This document shows, piece by piece, positions 1 to 11,278 of a stretch of 64,000 nucleotides of DNA (the first letter of the stretch is position 1; each line of letters begins with the position of its first letter). The stretch is from Ligustrum vulgare (Eukaryota > Streptophyta > Magnoliopsida > Lamiales > Oleaceae). The DNA lies in NCBI GenBank assembly GCA_963555705.1, contig OY743183.1, forward strand, positions 27,811,932 to 27,875,931. The letters run 5' to 3'. Under the pieces are notes generated by a model, which saw only the letters and a program-made list of their open reading frames with translations, was not told the DNA's origin and ran no database searches. A program made the position numbers and the translations under genes.

Positions 1-90
1 AAGTGATTTGAGAAAATGTGTATAATTAAAAGTCATTTGAAAAAATATGTTATTTATAAATTTGTTTATTGATAAGTTTACCAAGAGGCT
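1..90. repeat. AT-rich MITE family fragment
   Basis: This stretch carries words such as aaaatgtgtataattaaaag, atgttatttataaa and gataagtttaccaa. The same words recur near 21150, 22085, 38340, 47950, 48150, 48600, 49380, 56060, 57780 and 58300. The shared pattern (tttataaac ends, gtgtgattaaaaagtgatttg core) marks one dispersed MITE-like family, probably hAT-related by the style of its ends. No target duplication was found for this truncated copy. The following 91-356 is AT-rich with no gene seen. Confidence 0.5.
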
Positions 91-372
91 AAATTTTGAT
101 AATACGTTCATATTTTAGCTCCTTTAACCATATCACACTAATCTTACAAGCTTGGATTTGGAGTCTGGACCTAAGCCTAAGGTTGTAAAGATAAAATTAA
201 CCTTCATGATTACTTGTACTCCCCAGTTCCCACATAAGAAAATGTACTTTAAATTGACAACTTTCAATTATTAGAAAATCATAGGTGACAACTTTATTTA
301 TTTGATATTTTTAATAAATTTATGGTGAGAGGGAAACTCCGACCCACCATATAATGGTGAAAACTGAAATTT

Positions 373-624
373 TTTCCTCAAGGCACATCTTCAAGTGGTG
401 AAAGGAGGAAGTGGAAAGTCTCCACTTAGCTTGCAACTGTCGTAGCGAGGGTTCGAATCCTGAAAAATGGATGAAACCCTTGATAAGTGAAGTTAAAAGG
501 TAAGTCTCCCACCCTACATCCTTGGAGGCATATCCTGCGATTTACCTTCTTCACCAAGGCTCAGGGTAGAGTATGGCAGGTCCTTAAGGTGTGGGCTACA
601 CCTTTTTTTTTTTTTTTTTTTTTT
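373..624 (+). mobile_element. tRNA-derived SINE (copy 1)
   Basis: A 252-bp insertion ending in a long T run (603-624). It is flanked by a 16-bp direct repeat with one mismatch, gtgaaaactgaaattt at 357-372 and gtgaaaattgaaattt at 625-640. A pol III B box, ggttcgaatcc, lies at 450-460, and an A-box-like tggtgaaagga at 396-406. The 3' half (ctgcgatttacctt, then tcaggg, then ggtgtgggctacacc) is shared with the minus-strand SINE at 21806-22055. The left border could lie up to about 14 bp further right, because similarity between the flanks continues past the 16 bp. Confidence 0.72.
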
Positions 625-653
625 GTGAAAATTGAAATTTGATTTTCGAAAGG

Positions 654-774
654 CACTACAAGAAAACTATTATAATAAATTTGTACGCGTGAATTTTAGT
701 TTTACATCTGTTATTTTGTTATTAAATTATAAATTATTTTAATTGTTAATATATTATTATTACTGGAAATATAT
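654..774 (+). mobile_element. CACTA-like element, left piece
   Basis: The piece starts with CACTACAAGAAAAC, the classic terminal motif of plant CACTA (En/Spm) transposons, preceded by agg at 651-653. It runs to the insertion point of the Tat retrotransposon at 775. The matching right piece is 12040-12382, also followed by agg. No transposase is present, so this would be a small non-autonomous copy of about 455 bp without the insert. Confidence 0.5.
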
Positions 775-1458
775 TGTTATACGTCGAGCTGAGGTCGATG
801 ATAAATTCAATGGTCGAAAGTCAATGATTAATGCATCTCCTCAACAACAAGACGACCTGAAAACTAAAGAATCTTTAAGTAAGTATAACAGACTAAAACT
901 TCAGCTCGGCATGACAGAACTGAGTTGGAGAACTGAAGTGAAATGTAATATCGAGGTGATCTCTTCAGGCGAGGTGATTCCACGTGCACGAGGTGAAATA
1001 GTTCTATCCGATCTGAATAGTGTAAACGAAGGTGAAAATGGAGGCTCTGCAGAATGGTCAAATCGGTCGAATTATGTGTCAGAAATCATTATTAACTAAA
1101 GGTGTCAGTGTCATCATTTGATATAAGTTTGTCAAATATGTAATGTCAATCACATCTTAAAGACGTGATATATTGTAATAATTATGTCTGGTCTCCTATG
1201 TTACTATAAATAGGAGACATAAATGCCAGATTAGTACCTAACTGGACAAGAATTTATCCTGCCCCCATTTCAGTTCGCTCTTGATTTGATCAACCGTTTA
1301 TATAAACTTTACCCTTATTTTCTCTAAATCCTAATCATCGAAGAAGGGCCATCATACTTAGCCAAAAAATCGTAAAATCAAGTTATTCCCATGTTAAAAG
1401 TCAGAATCATTTCCTGCATATTTGTTGACCAGCTTCGTGACAAAAAGTGACGTAAAAA
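775..1458 (+). repeat. 5' LTR of the Tat element
   Basis: About 684 bp, collinear with the 3' LTR at 11279-12039 but about 75 bp shorter. The deletion falls around 1223-1240, opposite 11740-11815 of the 3' copy. The right border is set by alignment: the 3' LTR ends gacgtcaaca, while this copy reads gacgtaaaaa and is degraded. Confidence 0.85.
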
Positions 1459-1485
1459 AAATTAGCGCTAGAAGGAGGGCCTACA
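1459..1485 (+). promoter_or_regulatory. Probable primer binding site
   Basis: The motif ttagcgctagaaggagggcc directly follows the 5' LTR, where a tRNA primer site is expected. It resembles the TTGGCGC-type sites of Tat elements with one early base changed. The tRNA species is not assigned. Confidence 0.5.
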
Positions 1486-1516
1486 CAAACAACCACGTAT
1501 CTTCTTCACAACCGCA

Positions 1517-3054
1517 ATGAGTCATAGACACGGTTCATGCAGTTATAGGACACATCACAGCGGTACTTCTCACCGAAGTGCTCGTGGATCTAGAATGGCT
1601 AGAACTTCACGACCTCTGTTCGACCCAAACATAGAACTAGTTCTTAACCGGCTAGAATAGATGCAAAGAGAGATGGAAGAAATAAGAAGGGATAGGAATA
1701 AGGTCGACGATAGGAAGAGGATGAAGTACAGTCACAACCTCAAAGAAGTGAAAGTTCAACTCGATATGATCACGGGAGAATCAGCATTCAGACCGAACAA
1801 GAAGCGCAGTAGGAGAAAGTACGCCTCTGTATCATCAACATAAAACTGCGGATCGACAAAGGCAACCGGAAGAGAGTACGTTCAATAGATTTGGAGATCA
1901 TTCAGAAAGGCGGAATAGAGATGGAGGCAAAAGTAAGGTCACGAAAGTAAAAGAAAATGGGGACAGGACTCCAATCAAAAGAGTAGGCCTGAAAAATCAT
2001 CCAATGAACAGTTTAACCTTCCACATGAATCAACCACAGGTCCTCCCATCGAGAAATCCAGATCAAACGGAAGTTGAATAGCTAAAGAAGATATTGTCTT
2101 ATCTAGAGGCTAGGCAAGAAGGTTTAAGCTCTTCAAAACCAACTTCAAAATGGACATCACCATTCACTGAGATTATCTTGGCCCAGCCCTACTGAGCAAA
2201 ATGAAGATGCCACACCTCGCCGGATACAACGGCGAAGCTGACCCAGTGTCGCACTTAGATCAGTATATGTCTTTGATGGAGCTCCAGGCGGCGAGCAATG
2301 TGATAATGTGTAGAGCGTTCCCTCTAACTCTCGGAGACAAAGCTCAGCGATGGTTTCACAACCTATATCAACATTCGATCTCCAGTTGAGCTCAATTAAG
2401 TGCTCAGTTTTTGAAACAATTCATGGGTCTAAGATTCGAACCACTCCAAAGGAGTTTGGTGACTATCAGACAGGAGAAAACGGAGTCGTTGAAGAACTAT
2501 TTGAGTTGTTTCAATAGGAAAATCATGAGGATGGAGAAGATATCCGATGATGCGCTATTAATGTCGGTCTTATCAAGTTTGCAGGCGCAGACTCAATTTT
2601 GGTGGTCGGTGCATGAGGATGGGCCACAGACGTATCAAGAATTATTAAATAGGGCAGAAAAATTAATCAACAAGGGAGAAGCCTCAGGACTAAGAAGCAA
2701 TCATCATGATTTGGTTAAGGGGTCAGATAAGAGGGAAGATAAGGAAGCTAAAAAGGAGCCTAAAAGGAGTAACATTGGGAAAAAAGGGGACTACAAACCT
2801 GAGGATAGGTTTCATCCTTACCATGCGGAGCAGAGTAGTGACCATGTATCGTTGAATACACCCGTGGAGACCATATTCATGAACGTTAAAGACAAAGGGA
2901 TCATTCCTCCAACCAAGCCGATAAATCAAGACTTAGCTCGTCTAGACCCATCCAGGTATTGTAAATACCACTGATCTGCTGGGCACACAACTGATGTGTG
3001 CCAAAATTTAAGGTTCAAGATAGATCAATTAATCAATAGGGGGAGCTTGTGAGA
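1517..3054 (+). pseudogene. gag polyprotein of the Tat element (broken)
   Basis: Gag forms the nucleocapsid-like particle that packages the element RNA. One frame opened by the ATG at 1517 carries the basic, charged N-terminus, a long charged linker, and the retrotransposon gag domain at about 2195-2680 (landmarks AQRWFHNL and LMSVLSSL). A Lys/Glu-rich tail follows. A zinc-knuckle-like end (YCKYH, then a stop, then GHTTDVC) lies near 2958-3000. Stops fall near 1657, 1841, 2387 and 2972, all in the same frame, so point mutation rather than rearrangement destroyed it. The start is inferred from position after the primer site; nothing upstream competes. Confidence 0.8.
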
Positions 3055-3204
3055 ATATGAAGCTGAACTGCGAGATTCAGGATAAATGCTTGTACAATAA
3101 GAGAAGTACACAGCTTGACATAATGCAGATCCCAAAAAAGGAAATCAACCTTAAAAAATCCGCACTTTGATAAGCAGCAACCAGGTTGAGGTCGGATCAA
3201 AAAG

Positions 3205-3750
3205 GAAATGACGGGAATCAGATCAAGAAGCAAGAAATGGCTATCAGGTCTACATAACTCAGAGTCATTCAGTTTTAGTGAAAAAGATGCTAGAGGTGTA
3301 CTCCAACCACATACGGATGCTTTAGTCATCACGATGCCTTTAAGTGGAATAAAGATTCATAGGGATTTAGTGGATGATGGGAGCGCTGTGAATGTACTGT
3401 ATTGGAAAACTTTCGAAAAAATGGGATTTAACCCACGTCATCTGCGACCAAGGAGAGCTAGGATTCAAGGCTTCACAGGTGATTATGTCAGCCCAAAAGG
3501 GGAAATATCTCTGTTGGTTGAACTGGGGACAAAACCTTGCTAGAGGTGCATCATAGTTGATTTCGTGATGGTTGACATTATGTTAAATTACAATGTTATC
3601 TTAGGGAGGCCTATTTTACATGAGTTGAAAGCAGCGGCATCCATATATCATTACTGCATGAAATTTCCTACGTCTCATGGGGTTGCTACTGTGAGAGGAG
3701 ACCAAAGTGTTGCGCGAGAGTGCAACCTTCCAACGGCGTCCAAATGGTAA
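3205..3750 (+). pseudogene. Aspartic protease of the Tat element (broken)
   Basis: The retropepsin domain would mature Gag-Pol. The active-site loop reads VDDGSAV at 3370-3390, where the family has D-(T/S/G)-G; the catalytic Asp candidate is retained. The flap-to-C-terminal segment YNVILGRPILHELKA follows around 3586-3630, with ILGRP being the usual conserved block. A stop at 3541 splits the domain, and it is in a different frame from gag. The stretch 3751-3959 is degraded linker. Confidence 0.78.
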
Positions 3751-3959
3751 AAAGGGAACTGAATTACAGAACAGGACAAGGAGGATGAGCCAATAATGGA
3801 ATTGCAAACATTAAATCCAAGGGGGACCCAAGATAGTAGCCGTCGAGGAATTGGATGTTGTGAAAGTTGACGATGAAAGGCTTGATATCGAATTCAAAAT
3901 AGGACGAACCTGACAGAACCAATTAGATTTGACCTTATCAGGTCCTGAAAGGAAATATA

Positions 3960-4850
3960 GACGTGTTTGCATGGACCCACTCAGATATGGAAATAATTGG
4001 CCCCAAGGATGCATGTCACCATCTCCACATCAACCTGGACTTCAAGACAAAGGTACAAAAAAGGTCTCTTAACCCGGATCGATATAAGACCTTGGCAAGG
4101 GAAGCGGTGAAATTACTGAGTAACGGGTTTATTAAGGAATCATTTTCTCCTATCTGGGTAGCGAATCCAATATTGGTGAAGAAGAGTAATGAAACGAGGA
4201 GGTTGTGTACAGACTTTTAGGATTTAAGTAAAGCTTGCCCCAAAGACAGCTTTCCACTCCTGATGATAGATCAGATGGTGGACGCCTCAACAGGACATCA
4301 AATCCTCAACTTCGTGGATGGATACTCAGGCTACGATCAAATTCTGATGAACAAAGCAAATGAAGAGCACACCTCTTTCATGACTGATAGAGGACTCTAT
4401 TGCTACAAGATGATACCTTTTGGACTAAAAAATGCAAGAGCAACTTATCAATGGCTGGTGAATGCAATGTTTAAAGATCAGATCAGATTAGAAAAACAAT
4501 GAAGGTCTACATCTATGACATGCTCATGAAAAGTGTTCAAGCCAAAGATCGTATTCAACACTTGGACGAAATGTTCCAAGTATTGATGGCATATAGGATG
4601 AAATTGAATCCAAAGAAATGCTCTTTTGGAGTAGGGTCTGGGAAGTTCTTGGGGTACATGGTCAACTAGAGAGGAATTGAAGCCAACCCAGATAAAATTC
4701 AGGCACTGATGAATATGAGAGAACCCAGAAAGGTGAAAGAAGTGTAGAGTCTGACCGGAAGGATAGCAGCTTTGAGTCGCTTTGTATCACGATCAACGGA
4801 TAAGTGTCGTCCTTTCTTCGAAGTGATCAGGAAGAAAAAGATTTGAGTGG
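3960..4850 (+). pseudogene. Reverse transcriptase of the Tat element (catalytically dead)
   Basis: RNA-dependent DNA polymerase domain. Recognisable blocks in order are: GFIKESFSPIWVANPILVKK around 4123-4180; LCTDF, a stop at 4218-4220, then DLSKACPKDSFPL; DGYSGYDQI near 4318; and MIPFGLKNARATYQ near 4410-4450. The catalytic box lies at 4508-4519 and reads YIYD where the family has YVDD, so one metal-binding Asp is lost. A stop at 4500 and a frame change precede that box. The thumb and connection follow (LNPKKCSFGV, FLGYMVN, GIEANPDKI) with more stops. Confidence 0.85.
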
Positions 4851-4999
4851 ACCACAGAACATTAGGTCGCATTCAAAGAATTGAAGAAACAACTAGCATC
4901 ACCTCCAGTCCTTTCAAAACCGCTGTCCGGGGAAGTCTTATCTCTATACTTGGGCTATTTCGGAATCGGCTATGAGTGCGGTAATAGTGAGAACTGAAC

Positions 5000-5784
5000 A
5001 GGAGGTCCAACATCTTGTATATTATATCAGTCAAGCTTTTTATGATGCATAACTCAGATACTTCGAGATGGAGAAGTTGGCCTACTCGTTGATAATGTCA
5101 ACCCGAAAATTAAGACCCTATTTTTTGGAACATCGAGTGGAGGTATTGTCCAATTATCCCTTGAGACAAGTATTGCAGGAACCTGAAATGTCAGGCCGAC
5201 TATTGACATGGGCTGTGGAGTCCTTTTATATAAATCGCGAATAGATCAAAGGGCAGGCTTTAGCTAATTTCATAGCAGTGTTCACACTGAATTTGCAGAT
5301 CAACGATCTGGAGATTGAGAGTACTTGGCCCTTATATGTTGACAGATCTTTGACGGGACAGAGAGCTAGAGCTGGAGTTGTTCTCATCAGTTCCAAAAAT
5401 TAGTTCTTCTACAATTCCCACGGTTTTAGTTTCAAAGCAACGAACAACGAAGCTGAATTCACTTTGATCGTAGGGCTCAAGTTGGCTCGAGCAATGGGTA
5501 TCAGTAGTTTGATCATACACAGTGACTCTCAATTGGTGTTCAATCAAATTCTGGGTACATATGAGGCCATAGAAGTGAAAATGACAGCTTACCAGAAACT
5601 CATTTTAGAAGAGATGAAGAGATTCAAGCACACGAAAATTATTCAAATCGCCAGATCCAAGAATGGTCAAGCGGATGCTCTTGGACGACTAGAAATTAGA
5701 GAAGGGACATCAGAACTGAAGAGCATATCAATTGAGACTATTGCACACTCGACATTAGATTTAACAATTTCAGCTATTTTGTAA
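5000..5784 (+). pseudogene. RNase H region of the Tat element
   Basis: This region degrades the RNA strand of the RNA-DNA hybrid. It begins with the degraded RT-linked RNase H/connection (YYISQAFYD, MEKLAYSLI, LRPYF, around 5020-5120). A second RNase H-like domain at about 5330-5690 has the acidic residues still visible: VD at 5339-5344, NNEAEF near 5446-5460, HSDSQLV near 5518-5536 and GQADALG near 5670-5685. Two adjacent RNase H modules are a Tat-clade trait. Stops lie near 5242 and 5401, and the segment 5464-5784 is open. Confidence 0.8.
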
Positions 5785-5789
5785 ACTTC

Positions 5790-7020
5790 TTCTAGTAAGA
5801 CGTGGAAAGATGAGATTATTCAATACCTCCGAGAGGATGATGTCATCGAATCATACAGAGGCAAGGAGTTTAAGAATCAGATTTGTGAGATATACTTTGA
5901 TTGGATATTATCTGTACAAACAAAAGTTCTCATTACCACTATTGAAGTGCTTGGATGAAGAAGAAGCTGAATATGTGATGAGGGAGGTCCATGAAGACAT
6001 TTGTGGAAACCATACTGGAGGACAGGCCTTAGCTTTCAAAATTCTTTGCAAGGATACTTCTGGCCGAGACTCAAGAAGGATGCAATTGACTTCGCAAAAA
6101 AGTACGATAAGTGTCAGAAATTTTCTCTTATTGTAAGAAACCCACCTGAAGAGTTGACTCCTGCCATGAGTCCTTTTCCGTTTGCTAAATGAGGATAGTT
6201 TTGATCGGACCGCTACCGACCACAAAGTGGGGGAATGAATTTGCGATAGTCGCTGTAGATTACTTTACCAAATGGGTAGAAGCAAAACCGTTGGCCAAAA
6301 TTCCAGAACAAAAGACTGTGAATTTTGTTTGGAAGTCGATCATATGTCGATTCGGGATCCGGTACTCAATTGTGATGGACAATAGGAAGCAGTTTGACAA
6401 TGAAAGGTTCAAGTCATTTTGCAAAGGCCTGGGAATCAAAAACCATTTTTCTACCCTGAATCATCCCCAATCCAACGAACAAGTCGAAGCAGTAAACAAG
6501 ATCATCAAGCACAATCTGAAGACCAGACTAGAACCTTTAAAAGGGTCATGGGCTGAAAAGCTATCAGGAGTGTTGTGGTCTTACAGGACGACACACAAGA
6601 TAGCGACCAAAGAGATCTCATTCTCCCTTGCATTTGGGACTGAAGTAGTGATCCCAAATGAAGTTGGAGTACCTTCTTTTCGAGTTTCTTTATTTGATGA
6701 ATAGCACAATGATCAAGCGCTTACCACGAAACTGGATTTGACAAAAGAGAAAAAGCTCCAAGCACAGATCAAAAATGCTGTTTATAAGCAAAGGAACGCA
6801 AGATACTACAACTCAAAGGTGAAGATAAGAAGATTCTGAGATGGAGACTTGGTGCTGAAAAAAGGTATCTTCATCACTAAGGCAATTAGGATCGAATTGG
6901 GGAGGTCCTTATCGAATCATAAAGATCTTAAGCAATGGAGCTTACAAGTTAGAATCATTAGAAGGTACTCCGCTCCAACATCCTCAGAATGCAAAGCACT
7001 TGAAGAAGTATTTTCAATAA
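5790..7020 (+). pseudogene. Integrase of the Tat element (frameshifted)
   Basis: This enzyme would insert the cDNA into host DNA. The zinc-binding part (HEDICGNHTGG ... CQKF) lies at about 5985-6120 and is split by a frameshift near 6045. The catalytic core follows at about 6195-6700, with its D,D,E residues visible in AVDYFTKW, VMDNRKQF and NEQVEAVN. YRTTHK and FSLAFGTE mark the end of the core. A stop follows LFDE at 6702, and the C-terminal domain (ARYYNSKVK, then HLKKYFQ near 7000) continues with further breaks. Confidence 0.85.
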
Positions 7021-7157
7021 GATGAGAAGCAAAGACGAATGTAAATATTCTTGAGTGAGATGTAGCATGTAACTAAATGAAAGGAAGTCGAATATTTAGA
7101 ATTACATCTGTCATCATGAAGTGGGGACATCGAGGTGATCAATCCCACGAAAAGATG

Positions 7158-7462
7158 TTGACGACCCGTAAGCACGCAAAGCGCTGGGAAATGTCAACGA
7201 GGCACGAAAAGACCTTTGTTGACGACCCGTAAGCAAGTTCAGCACTGGGAAACGTCAACGAGGCACAAAAAGAGCTCAGTTGACAATCCGTAAGCATGCA
7301 AAGCGCTGGGCAACATCAACGAGGCATGAAAAGACCTCAGTTGACGACCCGTAAGCATGCAAAGCGCTGGTAAACATCAACAAGGCACGAAAATACCTTA
7401 GTTGATGGCCCATAATCACCCTAAGTGTAGGTTACCATCAACATAACGGGGTAAACCGTCAT
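7158..7462 (+). repeat. 61-bp tandem repeat, five units
   Basis: Units start at 7158, 7219, 7280, 7341 and 7402, an exact 61-bp step each time. The unit opens ttgacgacccgtaagca and contains gcgctggg and gtcaacgaggca. The last unit is strongly diverged. The block lies between integrase and the antisense gene. The stretch 7463-7885 continues with related but irregular words (gaggtgaa, aactcctcaa) and no credible gene. Confidence 0.9.
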
Positions 7463-7885
7463 AATAATGATAAAGACCTCAACACGTGACATAGCCCCAT
7501 AACAAGTTGGGAGGCCTCTACTGGAGGCCCATAAGTACCTCAAGTGTAAGGAAACTGTCAACACAATGAGGTCTGAAGCATACTCCCTACCGAGGTGAAT
7601 TATTTGCATGAGGTGAACTCCTCAAATGAGGCGAATTCAATAGAATCCGAGGTGAAGGATATGACCGAGTTGAATTATTTGCGGGAGGTGAAACTCCTCA
7701 AGCGAGGAAAATTCAACAAAAACCAAGGTGAACCTCGAACGTCGGGCGAAAACAACAAAATAAGGTTTATCCGTGGAGGTCAGTTTGACTCGGCTTACAA
7801 TGGTAAGTCATTAACAATTAGCTTCAAGAGAATAAACTTTTTTTTTTCTCGCAACAGCTCAGCTTAGTACAATAAACTGGTTTCA

Positions 7886-8545
7886 CAATTTGAAAATTAT
7901 TACAAATGTTCACTTCGATTAGTATTCACCTCTGTTCAATTTTAAAGCGAATTTGCAATTTGAAAATTATTACAAGTGTTCACTTCGATTAGTGTTCACC
8001 TTTGTTCATTATTAAAGCAAATTTGCAATTTGAAAATTATTATAAATGTTCACTTCGATTAGTGTTAACCTCTGTTCGTTTTTAAAACGAATTTTCAATT
8101 TGAAAATTTTTACAAGTATTCACTTCGGTTAGTGTTCACCTCTGTTCATTTATAAAAGGAATTTGCAATTTGAAAATTATTACAAGTGTTCACCTTTGTT
8201 CGTTATTAAAGCAAATTTGCAATTTGAAAATTATTGCAAGTGTTCACTTTGATCAGTGTTCACCTCTGTTCGTTATTAAAGCAAATTTGCAATTTGAAAA
8301 TTATTACAAGTGTTCACTTCGATCAGTGTTCACCTCTGTTGTTATTAAAGCAAATTTGTAATTTGAAAATTATTACAAGTGTTCACTTCGGTTAATGTTC
8401 ACCTCCGTTTGTTTCTAAAATGAATTTGCAATTTGAAAATTATTACAAGTGTTCACTTCGGTTAGTGTTCACTTTTGTTCATTTTTAAAACAAACTTGCA
8501 ATTTGAAAATTTTTCCAAGTTCTCACTTCAGTTCAATTTTAAATA
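7886..8545 (+). repeat. 70-bp tandem repeat, about nine units
   Basis: The word caatttgaaaatt recurs at 7886, 7956, 8026, 8096, 8166, 8220, 8290, 8359, 8429 and 8499. The steps are 70 bp, apart from one 54-bp step (an internal deletion) and one 69-bp step. Each unit also carries acaagtgttcacttcg and gttcacctctgttc. It sits directly before the 3' end of the antisense gene. Confidence 0.9.
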
Positions 8546-8574
8546 TATTATTATTTGTAGACAATTATGACACA

Positions 8575-10806
8575 CGACCATCACTCCTCCACTTCGATGA
8601 CCTTGTCAACTAGATCAGTTTGGGAGTCATGGAGGGCTGAAAGGAGAGGATCGACCTGATCACTGGTCTCGGCAGGTAAGGATTCTTGATATTTTTGTAG
8701 ACCATCTTGAGTTTTTCCTTCAAGAAGGAGATGTCCACCTCAAGGCATTTCTCTTCAAGTTCCTCACTATCTTCTTGAAAGTGAGATAGTAGGTCTCATC
8801 CACGTCATGTTCATATTTGACGGAGTTTTTGAATTTTTCAATGGCCTCCTTGTAGGCCATGTTTGATGCTACCCTAGTTCCGCCTTCTCCTTCACTAGTT
8901 CGACCTCCTTTCCTTTGATTTTAACCAGGTCGTTGAATAACTTCTTGTTTGACTCCTTCAGTTGAATCACTTCTTCCTTTAAAAGGATCGCTTCTTCCTT
9001 GAATTTCCCTAGCTCATGATTGGCCTCTCTAAGCATGGACAAGTCGTCAAGAGCATCTTTCAGTTTGACCTCTACTTCCTATTTGGCCTTCACCTCAAGA
9101 TCGAACATGACCCTTGTAACATCAGTAATTTTCTTGAATTTGACAGTATTAGTAACCACCTCGCTCATCCTTGACTGAGTTCGGCTAAGATAATTCGAGG
9201 CCTGGCCTAAATGGGCCATACTTGTGGCCACGAGGTCGTCAACCGGCATGTCCTCACAAAAATTTTCTTGTCGTGGTGTCCATGTCTTAGCAGGGACATC
9301 CATCGCTACTTTTGTCCAATCCAGAAGCTTCATCAAACCTATCAGAGTCAGATGGGCGGCGGACACAAACTCTCTATAAATTTTGGGCCGATGTCCTTTC
9401 ATTGAGCTTGCTAGCTTAACTCGAACTCTATTGACCCCCAGGAATGAACCTTCATCGAGGGGAGTTGATCTTGATGAGCTGATTTGATCAACAATAGCAT
9501 GGGTGGAGGGGGAATAGAAGAACCAGATGGATCCCTTGGAGGAGAGCTCCGTTTCGACTTTTTGTGAGGAGGTGGAGGCAGAATCAGAGATTCTTTGTAA
9601 GGAGACGACTTCCTCTGTAACTGCTTTTGAGTTGCTATTTTTCTGGCCTCTCGACGTTTGTCCTCTTCTTCTCCTTCATGGACTACATTTTTCTTTTTCC
9701 CTTTCGACTTGACGTCAAACATAGAGGAAAACAAGTTAAGCATTCACCTCTAATAATGGTATTAATGAGATCAGTTCGGACGTACAAGATTTTACCTTTG
9801 AGAGGTGGAGGGTAATTGTAAGAAAGGTCAACTAAAGTCAAGCTGGACTCGAATAACCGCTCCTCAGTTAACAATTATTTAATCGACCTAAACCAATTAG
9901 GCTCTTCCTTCAAATCAATGATCTTCTTGATAGTCTCCTTGTCCAACTTGGACTCTCTAACCTCTGTAAAAAATGATATGATTAATATTAGAACTATTCA
10001 GCTCGATGATAATTCAGAATGGGAACTTACTAAATTTCTCTTTATATCAAACTGGTATGGCATAACTAATTACGTCACTCCGATAGGGGCTGGTCCAGTT
10101 TTCCCCAACATAGAACCATTTCTCTTTTCAATGACGAATTGATTCTGGCTGATACAAAATCAATTTCCCTTCGAAAATGGATCGCATCATGGCATAGAAC
10201 CACCCCGAGTTTTTTCCGCCAACTAGGAATTGGTAAGCAAAATTGAACTCGTCTAATGTCGGGTCTTCATAACCCATTCAGTTGAGGAGAGAGATAAAGC
10301 CCAGAATATACCACCAATAGTTAGGTTGAATTTGGGTCGGAGCAACTCCCCAAGATGTGATCCAATCTGTCATTATGAAGGGGAGGGGAAATTGTAAGCC
10401 TGCCTTAAGGATTTGGTAATCGGCTGCCACACAATCCCGAGTTGGTTGGTCAGTTCGTTCGAATTTTCACGGAGAAAAAGTGAACGTAATTAGGGATTCT
10501 ATACTTGTTCTTCCACAAGACTAGATCATCTTCTGTTGCTTCGGATTGGAAATGTTTGTATGTGAAGTCAGAACTGTAGCTAGTGCATGTGTTAGGTCAT
10601 TTAAAAGAGGTAGTCGAAGGAAATCTAAAGGAACTTGGAAGGATGGTCCAAGACGATGGGACTATAGCCAGAGGATCAAGTTGGAGAATCTCACCCTCCA
10701 CGTCATCCCGGAAAATGCACTGGCTCTCTAAACTATCATTCAGTGAAACGTTTGGTTCAGCCTCTATCCCTTTATCGTAGTACCTCACTCCCGCTCTCAC
10801 TGTCAC
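8575..10806 (-). pseudogene. Antisense gene of the Tat element (putative gypsy-type ORF, PF04195-like)
   Basis: A gene-like region running opposite to gag-pol. From its 5' end: a Ser/Pro-rich segment (10597-10806); a domain with PPLHNDRLDHIL, YWWYILGFISLL, FAYQFLVGG, GWFYAMMRSIF and KEKWFYVGENW (about 10060-10400); a Lys/Glu and Pro-rich basic linker (9411-9743); and a heptad-rich, coiled-coil-like tail (about 8850-9080, KFKEEAILLKEEV). The order and the WFY blocks resemble the putative gypsy-type transposon family PF04195, found antisense in plant Tat elements; that match is from memory. A canonical 67-bp intron on the minus strand spans 10030 (GTAAGT) to 9964 (ttttttacag). Stops at several places make it non-functional. 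Its role is unknown. Confidence 0.68.
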
Positions 10807-11264
10807 TTAAACTCCCACTCATTTTTAGTTATTTTAGCTATGAGTTGGATACTTTGAAAAAATATTAAAGTTTTTTAAGGCCGGAATATAGAACGACGTG
10901 AAATTATCACAAAATATCCTCACCTTACCAGATTACAAACAGGTCTGATGAGACAGCGAACACAAGTTCAATTCGTATTTGAAGGCGAGCCGACGGCAAT
11001 TTGGAGAGAATTAGAGGAATTTCGTAAGGGGAAAGGAGAAAATGAACCCTTTATATAAGAGGAGGAGAGAGAAAGGCAACCCAACGGCCAGAATGAAAAG
11101 ATGTGTTACCATTATAGCGATGGCTGTACACTATCCAAGGACTGATATACCAATAGAGTAATGACACTTGGCCAGAGTAATAGCAGAATTCAAAGAGCCA
11201 AGTGTCTACAATGAACATAAAACTAGGCGATTTCGAGACCCATCCTCGAGTATTTCGAATTGTT

Positions 11265-11278
11265 CTTGAGGGGACAAT
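11265..11278 (+). promoter_or_regulatory. Polypurine tract of the Tat element
   Basis: The purine run ttgaggggacaat directly precedes the 3' LTR start TGTTATA. This is the expected primer for plus-strand DNA synthesis. The stretch 10810-11264, between the antisense gene and this tract, holds no recognisable coding sequence. Confidence 0.8.

Noticed and set aside
7595..7867. 90-codon plus-strand frame in the Tat 3' region
   Set aside because: The frame is built from degraded gaggtgaa/ctcctcaa repeat words between two minisatellites, with no domain.
7158..8545. CRISPR-like array
   Set aside because: Repeat steps of 61 and 70 bp have no unique spacers, the whole unit is repeated, and the context is a plant retrotransposon.
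9750..9795. A second intron in the Tat antisense gene
   Set aside because: The donor is good, but the nearest acceptor would give a 46-bp intron, below the size usually spliced in plants. No better acceptor could be chosen by eye.
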